Origin: Marinomonas mediterranea MMB-1
GTDB taxonomy: Bacteria > Pseudomonadota > Gammaproteobacteria > Pseudomonadales > Marinomonadaceae
Direction of reading: 5' to 3'
DNA: 64,000 nt
Assembly (NCBI RefSeq): GCF_000192865.1
Contig: NC_015276.1
Location: forward strand, 2,666,001-2,730,000
This document shows, one piece after another, positions 53,942-63,844 of this stretch. The notes under the pieces are model-generated. The model was given only the letters and a program-made list of their open reading frames with translations, made no database searches and was not told the origin of the DNA. The stretch's first letter is position 1; each line of letters begins with the position of its first letter. The translations under genes were made by a program, and so were the position numbers.

Positions 53942-56900
53942 CTAACCATCAATGTTAATGACGTATTCTTGGTCATTAAAGATAATCGTTACAGAGTCAC
54001 TCGACGTAACAGATCCATCTTGGTTTGAATCAAAATCAGAATCATCCCCAAAGGTTGCAACATCATTGCCATCGATCTTCACTGCTCCGTCTTCAACACT
54101 TACATGCTGATTCAAGAAGTCTGAAATAGCATCCGTATCAGCATTACTATTCGGAGCGTCATCCAATCCATCTAGGATATCGGTAAGATCCAACGAATCT
54201 TCTGCTGCGTTGAAGTCGGTGATCAAGTCATCCGCATAGTCATTCCAACCGTTGGCTTGACCATGATCTGTCAAGATAAAGACATCGTCGCCTTCTCCAC
54301 CAGTCAAGGTATCGGTCTTCCAGTCTTCTCCAGTCGTCAAACCGCCCAACAGATAGTCATCACCGTCACCACCAATTAACGTATCTTTATGGCCTCCGCC
54401 GATTAATACATCATCGCCATCTCCACCATCGATGTAGTCTTTAGAGCTCCAATTATCGCCACCGTAACCACGTAGATCTTCATCCGCGTCACTTCCCTGT
54501 ATAGAGCCATGTTTCGATTGAACTCGATCAATATCATTGATCTCGTTAATACGATCTTCTAAAGAATCAACATCCGTCCCGTCAACGACAGTCGAAGAAT
54601 CAGAATCGGACCCCGTATCCGTAACCGTTGAAGAAGATTCATGAGATGTTGGATACGCATCACTACCTAGGTATTCGTAGTTTCCAGATTCATCTGCTAA
54701 CTCGACCGCTAGTGTGTATTGACCACCCTGATCCCAGTAGACGATCTCAATATCATGAGTACCGCTATCATCAATCGTGAAAGTTGCGTAACGAGATGTC
54801 GTACCTTGGTTGCTATCGTAAACAGCAACCACTTCACCATCAATTTTGATTTGGTAGCCATCGTCCGCAGTGACTTTGATTGTATACGTTCCAGCATCTA
54901 GAGATACCGACCCCGTCATTTTTACAACCGCGTCACCGGTATGCTGCTGATCGTTATAGGTCAACGAGCTTGAATCGTCCCCAATCCAATCCTCTAAATT
55001 ACCCCATGCGCCTAGATCGCCATCACTCTTAGTATAATTAACCTCAGTCGCAACAAAGGTTGCATTTGGCTCACTAGCATCAGAAATTATGCTTACTGCT
55101 TCTGATATAGAATCCGTATTGCCGTAATCTCCATATCCTGAGTAGTTATAGAACTCGGCAGATAGTCCTGAGCTAGTACTCGTCGTTGCTTCAGACCCAG
55201 TAACAGTAATCTCTAACGTATTGGTTGACGTATCACCATCAGAGTCAACCACGCTGTAGCTGTAAGAAACAGTCGTAGTTTCACCAGATCCCAATGACGA
55301 CGTTAGTGTCTCACTTGGCGTATAGGTATAACTACCATCCGCGTTTACAACCAAGGTACCGTTTGTATCTTCGGTCGTTGCAGCCGTTACCGCTCCACCG
55401 TCCGCTCCAGCATCAACAGTAAGAGTTCCGGTCAATACATCATTGCTCTCAGAACTACCAGAAGCCACGCTAACATTGGCGACAACAGAAGCGGTTTGAC
55501 TCGCATTTTCAGCCGTAGACAAACTTGTCACAATATTACCAGACGACTCTTTAAATCCACTCAGTGACACGTCATAGGTAACGCCGTTCACTTCAACTTG
55601 TGTTGAAGGCAAGGTGCCCATCACAACCGTATCCGCATCCGAGCCGCCACTATTAGATGTCTCAGTATGATCCAACTCGACTTCTAAGGTTACTGATTTA
55701 GTTACGCCATCGATGACAATATCGAATGTATAAGTCATTGTTGTTGTATCAAGCGTACTGTATGAAGAACTGACCTCTTTATTTACATGAGTAAATTCGC
55801 CAATAACAAAGTTTTCGCCTACTGATTCTTCGCTTTGATCAGCCGAATCAGACAGGCTATATTTGCTCGTATCGTGGTTATCACCCCACTCAACAACATC
55901 AACTAGGCTATCGCTATCCGTATTCGTTTGATCTGTATTTGAATTATAGGCACTCGTGAAACTACTCGATGTCAACCCACCTTCGATGGACGAAACCGCA
56001 AAGCTAGACGCTGCCGAGTTCCCTAATTCTAAAGAGGCTGTTGTCGTAACAGAATCAGGTGCATCATCTTCAACATTAACCGTCACACTCTGAGTAGTCG
56101 TTTCTGTTCCATCTGATACTTTGATACCAAACTGAATGCTTTCAACATCTTCTGACGAAGTATCTGAATGGTCCAGAGATCCAGACAAGGTAACTGTGTA
56201 GCTACCTGATCCATTTGTTACGTCTCCAAGAGAAACCGTTAATATTGTTTCGCCATTTGCAGAACCAACTAGATCACCCTCATCGTTCGTGCTCCACACG
56301 ATGGCTTCGCCATTTGATGTGTACGAGCCCGTTGGAGCGACCAATGAAACAGTCAGCGAATCGTCATTTTCATCGGAAACCGTAAAGTTTCCTGTTGCCG
56401 TAACAGTGTTGGTTGAATCCGTATTGCCTGTTGTATCAGCATTACCTTCTGCCAACCCTTCTTCGGAAACCGATACAGAATCCGCTCCAGTCTCCAACTC
56501 GATGGTTGGAGCATCGTTGCCAGCAGGTACTGTTACTGTCTCAGTCGTTACAGCGCTAGAACCACCTTCCGAGCTCGTTACAGTAACCGCAATATCGACG
56601 TCAGTCGAAACATCTTCTTCAACAGCGACATTAAGACCACTTAGCTGACTTTCAACCAAGGTGTAACTACCGTCTTGATTAGGCTCAATAGTATCGCCAT
56701 TTTGATCCTGTAGCGTCACGCCATCAGGCAATGCAGCAATGCTATACGTCAATGTCTCACTACCGTCTGCATCTGTTTGAGCAGCAGAGATAGTAAGTGG
56801 GTATAACGTATCACTACTCGAAGTCAATGTTGCTTGGATATTAGAAATATCAACTTCTTCATCAGATCCAGTGCTGTCGACATTAAATTCAATGGCAACT

Positions 56901-59900
56901 TTACCATCACTGTCCAATTGGACTGTATAGGTATTACTTTGCGACTGACTGCTGCCGTTACTCTGACTATAGGTAAAGCTTTCTAGCAACTCACCATTTG
57001 AAGAGACTTCATAACTATCAGCATACGTACCGCTAGATTCCCAACCACCAGAAATGACAGAGTCGAAAGACAAGGTAACTGTCTTACCTGCATTCTCACT
57101 GCCGAAGTCAAACGTTCTCGTTTCAACGTCTTCGTTATTCGTATTTTTACCTAAGTCACTTACATTGTTCGCATCTAACGTTGTATCCGTTGAGCCACCA
57201 GAGGTCGCATCACCGAGTGTTACTGTCAGGCTCGGTGCATCAGCAACTGGCGTAATGTTCAAATCAAGCGTCGAATCTGAGCCTGTATTGGTCGTATAGG
57301 TCACTTGCGGAACCGTGCCAGACCAGTCATCGACCGGAGTGAACTCGTACGCGCCGCTTGCCTCGATTGTTAGCGTCCCCACACCTGCAATAGTAAGCGT
57401 TGAACCGGCGGATGCATTTTGTCCATTAACTGAGAAAGACGCGATTTCGAGTACTGAATCTTCATCAGAGTCATTCGCTAGCACTCCATTCGCGCTTGAT
57501 ACTGTGATACTTGTATCTTCTTGCGCAGAGTTCGAATCTGCCGTTAACTCGGACGCATCATCCACTAGGTTCGTCGTCGGAGTCGCCGTCGCTGTCTTAT
57601 CTGTATCAGAACCACTTGTGGTTAGGCTGATCTCAGGAAGCTCGTTACCGGCATCTAGGTAGGCTTCACCTGCTGGCGTAAGAACAACGTTCGTACCGTC
57701 TATTGCATAGTAGCCATCGTCGTTCGTACCTGGTGTGAAGCCAACGGTTACTGTGTCATCTTCATCAGAAGCACTGAAGGTCGCTACCGTATCACCCGCT
57801 ACGGTTGAATCTTCTGTTACTTCCACTGCATTCAGTGTCAAGACAGTTTCATCATCCACTAGGTTCGTTGTCGGAGTCGTCGTCGCTGTCTTATCTGTAT
57901 CAGAACCACTTGTGGTTAGGCTGATCTCAGGAAGTTCGTTACCGGCATCTAGGTAGGCTTCACCTGCTGGCGTAAGAACAACGTTCGTACCGTCAATTGC
58001 ATAGTAGCCATCGTCGTTCGTACCTGGTGTGAAGCCAACGGTTACTGTGTCATCTTCATCAGAAGCGCTGAAGGTCGCTACCGTATCACCCGCGACGGTT
58101 GAATCTTCTGTTACTTCCACTGCATTCAGTGTCAAGACAGTTTCATCATCCACTAGGTTCGTCGTCGGAGTCGCCGTCGCTGTCTTATCTGTATCAGAAC
58201 CACTTGTGGTTAGGCTGATCTCAGGAAGCTCGTTACCGGCATCTAGGTAGGCTTCACCTGCTGGCGTAAGTACAACGTTCGTACCGTCAATTGCGTAGTA
58301 GCCATCGTCGTTCGTACCTGGTGTGAAGCCAACGGTTACTGTGTCATCTTCATCAGAAGCACTGAAGGTCGCTACCGTATCACCCGCTACGGTTGAATCT
58401 TCTGTTACTTCCACTGCATTCAGTGTCAAGACAGTTTCATCATCCACTAGGTTCGTTGTCGGAGTCGCCGTCGCTGTCTTATCTGTATCAGAACCACTTG
58501 TGGTTAGGCTGATTTCTGGTAACTCGTTACCGGCATCTAGGTAGGCTTCACCTGCTGGCGTAAGAACAACGTTCGTACCGTCAATTGCGTAGTAGCCATC
58601 GTCGTTCGTACCTGGTGTGAAGCCAACGGTTACTGTGTCATCTTCATCAGAAGCGCTGAAGGTCGCTACCGTATCACCCGCGACGGTTGAATCTTCTGTT
58701 ACTTCCACTGCATTCAGTGTCAAGACAGTTTCATCGTCAACAGCGGTGACATTTACTGTTGTCTCTGCGGTAGCAGTTTCACCGTTACTATCAGTCACTG
58801 TATAGCTGATTGTTGCTTCGCCATTGAAGTTCGCAGCAGGCGTGAATACAACCTTACCGTCAACGATCTCAACAGAACCTTGGCCACTTGTTAACTCAGC
58901 AGCATCAATACTTAATGCATCGCCATCGAGATCAGAATCATTTGCAAGAACATCAATCGTAATCGCATTGTCTTCTTCAGTAGTTACCGTCTCATCCTGA
59001 GCGGAAATACCGCCTATATCAATGCTTAAGGTCTCTGAGCTGTTGATATTACCAACCGCATCTGTCGCCACTACGGTGATATCGTGACTTCCATCTGCCA
59101 TTTCAGAGGATGGAGTGAACGTCCAGTTTCCGTCAACAAACTGAGCATCACCAAGCTTATTAGTGCCATCAAATAACTCAACAGACGACACATCAGCATC
59201 AATACCAGAGATATTAAATGTTGGCGTAGTATCATTCGTAACACCATCGGTATTAGAAGAGCCTGTATCACTATCTGAGTCAATCGAAACAGTAGGCTGA
59301 CTTACAGAGGTATCCAAGATTGCGGAATCTTGCCCACTCTCAGAAACATTTCCTTGATTATCAGTCAGCGTTGCAGTGACTGTTACCGTCTCTCCCTCTG
59401 CTGGCTCTGATACCGTTGTCGAAATAAGGCCCGCTGCGATATGCGTTGCAGTTAATGTGATCGCAACGCCATTTACAGTAAGCGTGTTACCTTCCTGTGC
59501 ACCTATTGGCAATGTAATCGAAACATTTATCTCGCCTGAAAGCTCAGAACTACTGATGTATCCATCATTGTTTGTATCTTCAGTAATTTCAACAATCGGC
59601 GTAAAGAGTTCATCAACCGTATAGGTAGTTCCATCAATTTTCACGTTCTCAACATCAATAAGCAGCACAACGTCACTCGTATCCCCACGAGTAATTTGTA
59701 GATTGCCATTATCATCAAGTACAAAAGTCGCTTGATCAGCATCGAAGTTCTTGAAGATAACAGTATCTGTTCCCGCCCCACCATCTACAGTCAATGCGTT
59801 GTTAACATCATCCGAATTAATGGTAATTGAATCATTACCAGAGCCGGTCATAACATAATCATCGTCAGCTTCAGCCGAGATGCCACTCCATGTTCCATGC

Positions 59901-62900
59901 CAATAGTGAGCAGTATTAGAGAAGTCGCTGGTATTACCAGCTTCGTCTGTTTGTACCGCTTTAAAGAATTCATTGTCGTTAACTGGAACATCGCTTAAGT
60001 TCGAGACATCCAGAGACCATGTACCATCTTCAGATACTGTCGTCGTTACTTCTGACAGCTCAGTATATTCGCCAGTTTGAGTGTCATTACCGCTATTTGT
60101 TGAATTAGCAATAACCCACAACGTAACCGTTGCACCGGCTTCACCCGTGCCATGTAATGTTACTGTTGAGTAATCAGAGCCCGCTGAGTCATCCGTAATA
60201 TTAGTGATAACTGGAGGCTCTACTGAAGTATCCGCAGCCAATGCAGTTGCGCTAGCAGAATCCGACGTATTACCAGCCTCATCAGACAAAGTCGCTGTGA
60301 TGGTGTCTTCAGGAGACACTTCAACTTCAATGCCGCTGTCGATTAGGGCTGCTGTTAGTTCAACTGTAACCAGGTCGCCATTGTTGACGCTGTAGGTCAA
60401 GGTATCACCCACTTGAGAACCTGTGACTGAAATAGTCGCCGTGACCGTACCGTCTTCACCAAGCTCCTCTGCGTTGTAAACGCCATCTTCGTTACTATCG
60501 CCTGCAATAGCGATCGTTGGCGTCGCAACCTCTGTATCTGCAGCCAACGCCGTTGCACTCACTGAATCGGAAGTGTTACCAGCCTCGTCAGACAAAGTCG
60601 CAATGATTGTATCTTCTGGAGACACTTCAACGGCAACGCCATTATCAATATCGTCTTGATCCAAGGTCACCGTCACACTAGAGCCACCATCGACACTGTA
60701 AGTCAAGGTGTCACCCACTTGGGAACCTGTTACCGAGATAGTTGCAGTAACTGTTCCGTCTTGGCCAAGCTCGACCGCGTTGTACACACCATCTTCGTTG
60801 ATGTCGCCTGCAATAGAGATAGTTGGTGTCGCAATGTCCGAGTCAGCAGCCGGTGCCGTTGCGCTTGCTTGAGTAGACGTATTGCCTGCTGTATCAGATG
60901 CTGTCGCAGTAATCGAGTCTTCTGGAGACACTTCAACTGCAACACCGTTATCAATGTCATCCTGATCCAACGTCACTGTCACACTAGCGCCACCGTTGAC
61001 GCTGTAAGTTAGGGTGTCGCCCACTTGAGAACCCGCTACCGAAATAGTGGCCGTAACCGTTCCGTTGTCACCAAGCTCAGCGGCATTGTAAACATCATCA
61101 TCTCCTGTACTTTCAAATGAGATTGATGGTGTAGCAATACCAGTGTCTTTCTCAATATGTAATGTTTCAGACTGTCCTTCATTTCCAGCGCCATCTGTTA
61201 CGTTGATAACAATATTGAGTGTTCCATCAGTTAACGAGCCAACATCAACCAAAGACTCAAAATACACGTAACCGCTATCATCTTCTGTAGAAATACCTTC
61301 CGTAATCGTAACTTGATTACCTTCGGAGTCAGTTATCGTAATAGACTGAACATCACCTCCAGCTTCAACCCAGCCTCCAACTTTCACGTTACCTTGCTCG
61401 TCGAAGCTAATAATTGAATCACCGCTCGGGTCTTGTACAAAAGCATCAACATCAGCAAACAAATCAACTTTATAAATTTCAGTGCTGCTCGCTTCGAAAG
61501 AGTTACCCGCTTCATCAGTACCACTGACGGTAGCTGTAATAAACGGGTTAGCTAAGTTCGTGCCTGCTAGATCCGACCCTAGAACATCAACCTCATATAA
61601 GTATCGACCTTGATCATCCTGTTCTTCGCTGACTTGAGCTGTGCCGATTTCAACGCCATCTAAGGTAATTGTAACTGTATCACCAGGCTGAGCGTCGCCA
61701 GATACCCAACCTGTAATAGGAACAAGCACACCCTCTGCAGACTCGAATGAGTTAATAATCTTATCCGGTGTAATGATGTCAACATCTATGCTCGCATTAG
61801 ATGTCAAATCAACGCTATGAGTTGACGAGCCAATGGAGTCGACTGTGTTACCTGCATCATCGCTAGACGTCACAACCGCATTGAACGAGGTATCCGCTGC
61901 AAGATCAGAACCTGCCACACCCACAGACCAAGAGCCATCTGCGCCGACTGTCGTTGTGTAAGTCTCGCCGTTGATTTCAAGAGTAACGGTATCGCCAGAC
62001 TTGATGTCACCACCTGTTGCGTTACCCGTTACAGACACTGTAGTAGCCGCTTCGGCTGCATTGATCACATCGTCTGCTGTGATGTCGTCAACCGTCACCG
62101 TACCGGCTGTTGCCGTAGTATCCAGTACCGCACTGTCTGTGCCTGGTTCAGAGACATTACCTGCTGCATCCGTAATAGTTGCTTCGACAGTTAACGTCGC
62201 GCCTTCTGCTGGCGCATCGACCGCCGTCAACACTTCACCTGCTGTGATCTGAGCCGCTGTCAATACAATGTCCGTGCCGTTCACAGTCAAAGTATCGCCT
62301 TCTACCGCACCAGTATCGGTTAGAGAGATCGTCACGTTCACTTGACCATCAAGCTCTGCTGCGCTGATAAGGCCATCGTCATTCGCATCTTCTGTGATGG
62401 TTACACCTGGCGCACCCGCTGCCGTAGTATCCAGTACCGCACTGTCTGTGCCTGGTTCAGAGACATTACCTGCTGCATCCGTAATAGTTGCTTCGACAGT
62501 TAACGTCGCGCCTTCTGCTGGCGCATCGACCGCCGTCAACACTTCACCTGCTGTGATCTGAGCCGCTGTCAATACAATGTCCGTGCCGTTCACAGTCAAA
62601 GTATCGCCTTCAAGCGCACCAGTATCGGTTAGAGAGATCGTCACATTCACTTGACCATCAAGCTCTGCCGCACTGATAAGACCATCGTCGTTCGCATCTT
62701 CTGTGATGGTTACACCTGGCGCACCCGCTGCCGTAGTATCCAGTACCGCACTGTCTGTGCCTGGTTCAGAGACATTACCTGCTGCATCCGTAATAGTTGC
62801 TTCGACAGTTAACGTCGCGCCTTCTGCTGGCGCATCGACCGCCGTCAACACTTCACCTGCTGTGATCTGAGCCGCTGTCAATACAATGTCCGTGCCGTTC

Positions 62901-63844
62901 ACAGTCAAAGTATCGCCTTCAAGCGCACCAGTATCGGTTAGAGAGATCGTCACGTTCACTTGACCATCAAGCTCTGCCGCACTGATAAGACCATCGTCGT
63001 TCGCATCTTCTGTGATGGTTACACCTGGCGCTTCAGTTGGAGTAATATCGAATATCTGTGCCGTCGCGGTCGCTGAGCTGAAGTCCACGGCTTCGAAGTT
63101 GCCTCCTGAAACACTTTCAACTGAACTAGATATACTTCCATTAGATATATCTGTTTCATCTATATCAACCACCAAGGTGCCAGTCGTTTCGCCTGCCGCG
63201 ATCACGATGTCGCCCTGATCCGTGGTGATGGTCACTTCGGTTTCAGCCGCATTCGACAAGGTCGCTGTGAAGGTCACGCTCGCCGCGTCTTCGTTCACAT
63301 CGCTGGTTGTCAACGTAACCGTCGTATCGTCTGTGGTATCTGTGATTTGAGTCGTTGCTGGCGTGCTATCAACCACCAAGTTCTCGAAGTTGCCGCCTGT
63401 CGCTCCGCTAATGCTCGCGCTGATGCTGTCCGCATCCACGTACACATCTTCGTCTGCCGCGACCACGACATCCACCGTGCCTTGAGTTTCGCCATCTGCA
63501 ATCGTGATCGTCTCACCATTGCTTAGGGTAACCGTCACATCACCTTCAGCCGCTGACGTTAATTCCGCTGTGTAAGTCACTGTGCCGCCAGCTTCCGTGA
63601 TGGAACCTGTCGCACTTAGGCTAACCGTCGTATCGTCTGTGGTATCTGTGATTTGAGTCGTTGCTGGCGTGCTATCAACCACCAAGTTCTCGAAGTTGCC
63701 GCCTGTCGCTCCGCTAATGCTCGCGCTGATGCTGTCCGCATCCACGTACACATCTTCGTCTGCCGCGACCACGACATCCACCGTGCCTTGAGTTTCGCCA
63801 TCTGCAATCGTGATCGTCTCACCATTGCTTAGGGTAACCGTCAC
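53942..63844 (-). CDS. Giant RTX adhesin, C-terminal 3300 residues, interrupted upstream by a frameshift
   Basis: Open for 3300 residues and truncated by the window edge; no N-terminus or membrane anchor is visible. From N to C: Calx-beta-like 102-residue repeats, three 103-residue Ig-like repeats, further Ig-like and cadherin-like units, four near-identical 98-residue repeats starting VDDETVLTLNAVEVTEDSTV, and VCBS-like units. Next is a PA14 domain (about nt 54690-55160; GLSAEFYNYSGYG, TADDGYQIKIDGEVV). Calcium-binding RTX nonapeptides (GGDGDDVLIGGG, GGDGDDYLLGG; nt ~54330-54430) and a type I secretion C-terminal signal ending SVTIIFNDQEYVINIDG follow. Such proteins are secreted by type I systems and bind surfaces. 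An extra A near 63848 stops the frame upstream (see findings). Confidence 0.88.
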   Translation of the reverse strand: MTVTLSNGETITIADGETQGTVDVVVAADEDVYVDADSISASISGATGGNFENLVVDSTPATTQITDTTDDTTVSLSATGSITEAGGTVTYTAELTSAAEGDVTVTLSNGETITIADGETQGTVDVVVAADEDVYVDADSISASISGATGGNFENLVVDSTPATTQITDTTDDTTVTLTTSDVNEDAASVTFTATLSNAAETEVTITTDQGDIVIAAGETTGTLVVDIDETDISNGSISSSVESVSGGNFEAVDFSSATATAQIFDITPTEAPGVTITEDANDDGLISAAELDGQVNVTISLTDTGALEGDTLTVNGTDIVLTAAQITAGEVLTAVDAPAEGATLTVEATITDAAGNVSEPGTDSAVLDTTAAGAPGVTITEDANDDGLISAAELDGQVNVTISLTDTGALEGDTLTVNGTDIVLTAAQITAGEVLTAVDAPAEGATLTVEATITDAAGNVSEPGTDSAVLDTTAAGAPGVTITEDANDDGLISAAELDGQVNVTISLTDTGAVEGDTLTVNGTDIVLTAAQITAGEVLTAVDAPAEGATLTVEATITDAAGNVSEPGTDSAVLDTTATAGTVTVDDITADDVINAAEAATTVSVTGNATGGDIKSGDTVTLEINGETYTTTVGADGSWSVGVAGSDLAADTSFNAVVTSSDDAGNTVDSIGSSTHSVDLTSNASIDVDIITPDKIINSFESAEGVLVPITGWVSGDAQPGDTVTITLDGVEIGTAQVSEEQDDQGRYLYEVDVLGSDLAGTNLANPFITATVSGTDEAGNSFEASSTEIYKVDLFADVDAFVQDPSGDSIISFDEQGNVKVGGWVEAGGDVQSITITDSEGNQVTITEGISTEDDSGYVYFESLVDVGSLTDGTLNIVINVTDGAGNEGQSETLHIEKDTGIATPSISFESTGDDDVYNAAELGDNGTVTATISVAGSQVGDTLTYSVNGGASVTVTLDQDDIDNGVAVEVSPEDSITATASDTAGNTSTQASATAPAADSDIATPTISIAGDINEDGVYNAVELGQDGTVTATISVTGSQVGDTLTYSVDGGSSVTVTLDQDDIDNGVAVEVSPEDTIIATLSDEAGNTSDSVSATALAADTEVATPTIAIAGDSNEDGVYNAEELGEDGTVTATISVTGSQVGDTLTYSVNNGDLVTVELTAALIDSGIEVEVSPEDTITATLSDEAGNTSDSASATALAADTSVEPPVITNITDDSAGSDYSTVTLHGTGEAGATVTLWVIANSTNSGNDTQTGEYTELSEVTTTVSEDGTWSLDVSNLSDVPVNDNEFFKAVQTDEAGNTSDFSNTAHYWHGTWSGISAEADDDYVMTGSGNDSITINSDDVNNALTVDGGAGTDTVIFKNFDADQATFVLDDNGNLQITRGDTSDVVLLIDVENVKIDGTTYTVDELFTPIVEITEDTNNDGYISSSELSGEINVSITLPIGAQEGNTLTVNGVAITLTATHIAAGLISTTVSEPAEGETVTVTATLTDNQGNVSESGQDSAILDTSVSQPTVSIDSDSDTGSSNTDGVTNDTTPTFNISGIDADVSSVELFDGTNKLGDAQFVDGNWTFTPSSEMADGSHDITVVATDAVGNINSSETLSIDIGGISAQDETVTTEEDNAITIDVLANDSDLDGDALSIDAAELTSGQGSVEIVDGKVVFTPAANFNGEATISYTVTDSNGETATAETTVNVTAVDDETVLTLNAVEVTEDSTVAGDTVATFSASDEDDTVTVGFTPGTNDDGYYAIDGTNVVLTPAGEAYLDAGNELPEISLTTSGSDTDKTATATPTTNLVDDETVLTLNAVEVTEDSTVAGDTVATFSASDEDDTVTVGFTPGTNDDGYYAIDGTNVVLTPAGEAYLDAGNELPEISLTTSGSDTDKTATATPTTNLVDDETVLTLNAVEVTEDSTVAGDTVATFSASDEDDTVTVGFTPGTNDDGYYAIDGTNVVLTPAGEAYLDAGNELPEISLTTSGSDTDKTATTTPTTNLVDDETVLTLNAVEVTEDSTVAGDTVATFSASDEDDTVTVGFTPGTNDDGYYAIDGTNVVLTPAGEAYLDAGNELPEISLTTSGSDTDKTATATPTTNLVDDASELTADSNSAQEDTSITVSSANGVLANDSDEDSVLEIASFSVNGQNASAGSTLTIAGVGTLTIEASGAYEFTPVDDWSGTVPQVTYTTNTGSDSTLDLNITPVADAPSLTVTLGDATSGGSTDTTLDANNVSDLGKNTNNEDVETRTFDFGSENAGKTVTLSFDSVISGGWESSGTYADSYEVSSNGELLESFTYSQSNGSSQSQSNTYTVQLDSDGKVAIEFNVDSTGSDEEVDISNIQATLTSSSDTLYPLTISAAQTDADGSETLTYSIAALPDGVTLQDQNGDTIEPNQDGSYTLVESQLSGLNVAVEEDVSTDVDIAVTVTSSEGGSSAVTTETVTVPAGNDAPTIELETGADSVSVSEEGLAEGNADTTGNTDSTNTVTATGNFTVSDENDDSLTVSLVAPTGSYTSNGEAIVWSTNDEGDLVGSANGETILTVSLGDVTNGSGSYTVTLSGSLDHSDTSSEDVESIQFGIKVSDGTETTTQSVTVNVEDDAPDSVTTTASLELGNSAASSFAVSSIEGGLTSSSFTSAYNSNTDQTNTDSDSLVDVVEWGDNHDTSKYSLSDSADQSEESVGENFVIGEFTHVNKEVSSSYSTLDTTTMTYTFDIVIDGVTKSVTLEVELDHTETSNSGGSDADTVVMGTLPSTQVEVNGVTYDVSLSGFKESSGNIVTSLSTAENASQTASVVANVSVASGSSESNDVLTGTLTVDAGADGGAVTAATTEDTNGTLVVNADGSYTYTPSETLTSSLGSGETTTVSYSYSVVDSDGDTSTNTLEITVTGSEATTSTSSGLSAEFYNYSGYGDYGNTDSISEAVSIISDASEPNATFVATEVNYTKSDGDLGAWGNLEDWIGDDSSSLTYNDQQHTGDAVVKMTGSVSLDAGTYTIKVTADDGYQIKIDGEVVAVYDSNQGTTSRYATFTIDDSGTHDIEIVYWDQGGQYTLAVELADESGNYEYLGSDAYPTSHESSSTVTDTGSDSDSSTVVDGTDVDSLEDRINEINDIDRVQSKHGSIQGSDADEDLRGYGGDNWSSKDYIDGGDGDDVLIGGGHKDTLIGGDGDDYLLGGLTTGEDWKTDTLTGGEGDDVFILTDHGQANGWNDYADDLITDFNAAEDSLDLTDILDGLDDAPNSNADTDAISDFLNQHVSVEDGAVKIDGNDVATFGDDSDFDSNQDGSVTSSDSVTIIFNDQEYVINIDG
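57558..58740 (-). repeat. Four near-identical 294-bp units in the adhesin gene
   Basis: Starts of TCATCCACTAGGTTCG at 57558, 57852, 58146 and 58440 give a period of exactly 294 bp (98 codons). The units differ at only a few synonymous or near-synonymous positions, which indicates recent duplication or gene conversion. Confidence 0.92.
60200..61140 (-). repeat. Three diverged ~300-bp Ig-like units in the adhesin gene
   Basis: Units with the pattern GDxNEDGVYNAxELGxDGTVTATISVxGSQVG repeat at roughly 300-bp spacing. They are more diverged than the 294-bp units, so they are older duplications. Confidence 0.7.
62100..63028 (-). repeat. Three near-identical 309-bp Ig-like units
   Basis: TTACACCTGGCGC recurs at 62401, 62710 and 63019, a period of 309 bp (103 codons). 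The first unit begins near 62100. Differences are few (for example TCTACCGCACC against TCAAGCGCACC). Confidence 0.9.

Noticed and set aside
54719..63218. Many plus-strand open frames opposite the adhesin gene (for example 57735-57956 and its repeats)
   Set aside because: They mirror the repeat units, have biased Ser/Val composition, no ribosome binding sites and no recognisable domain.
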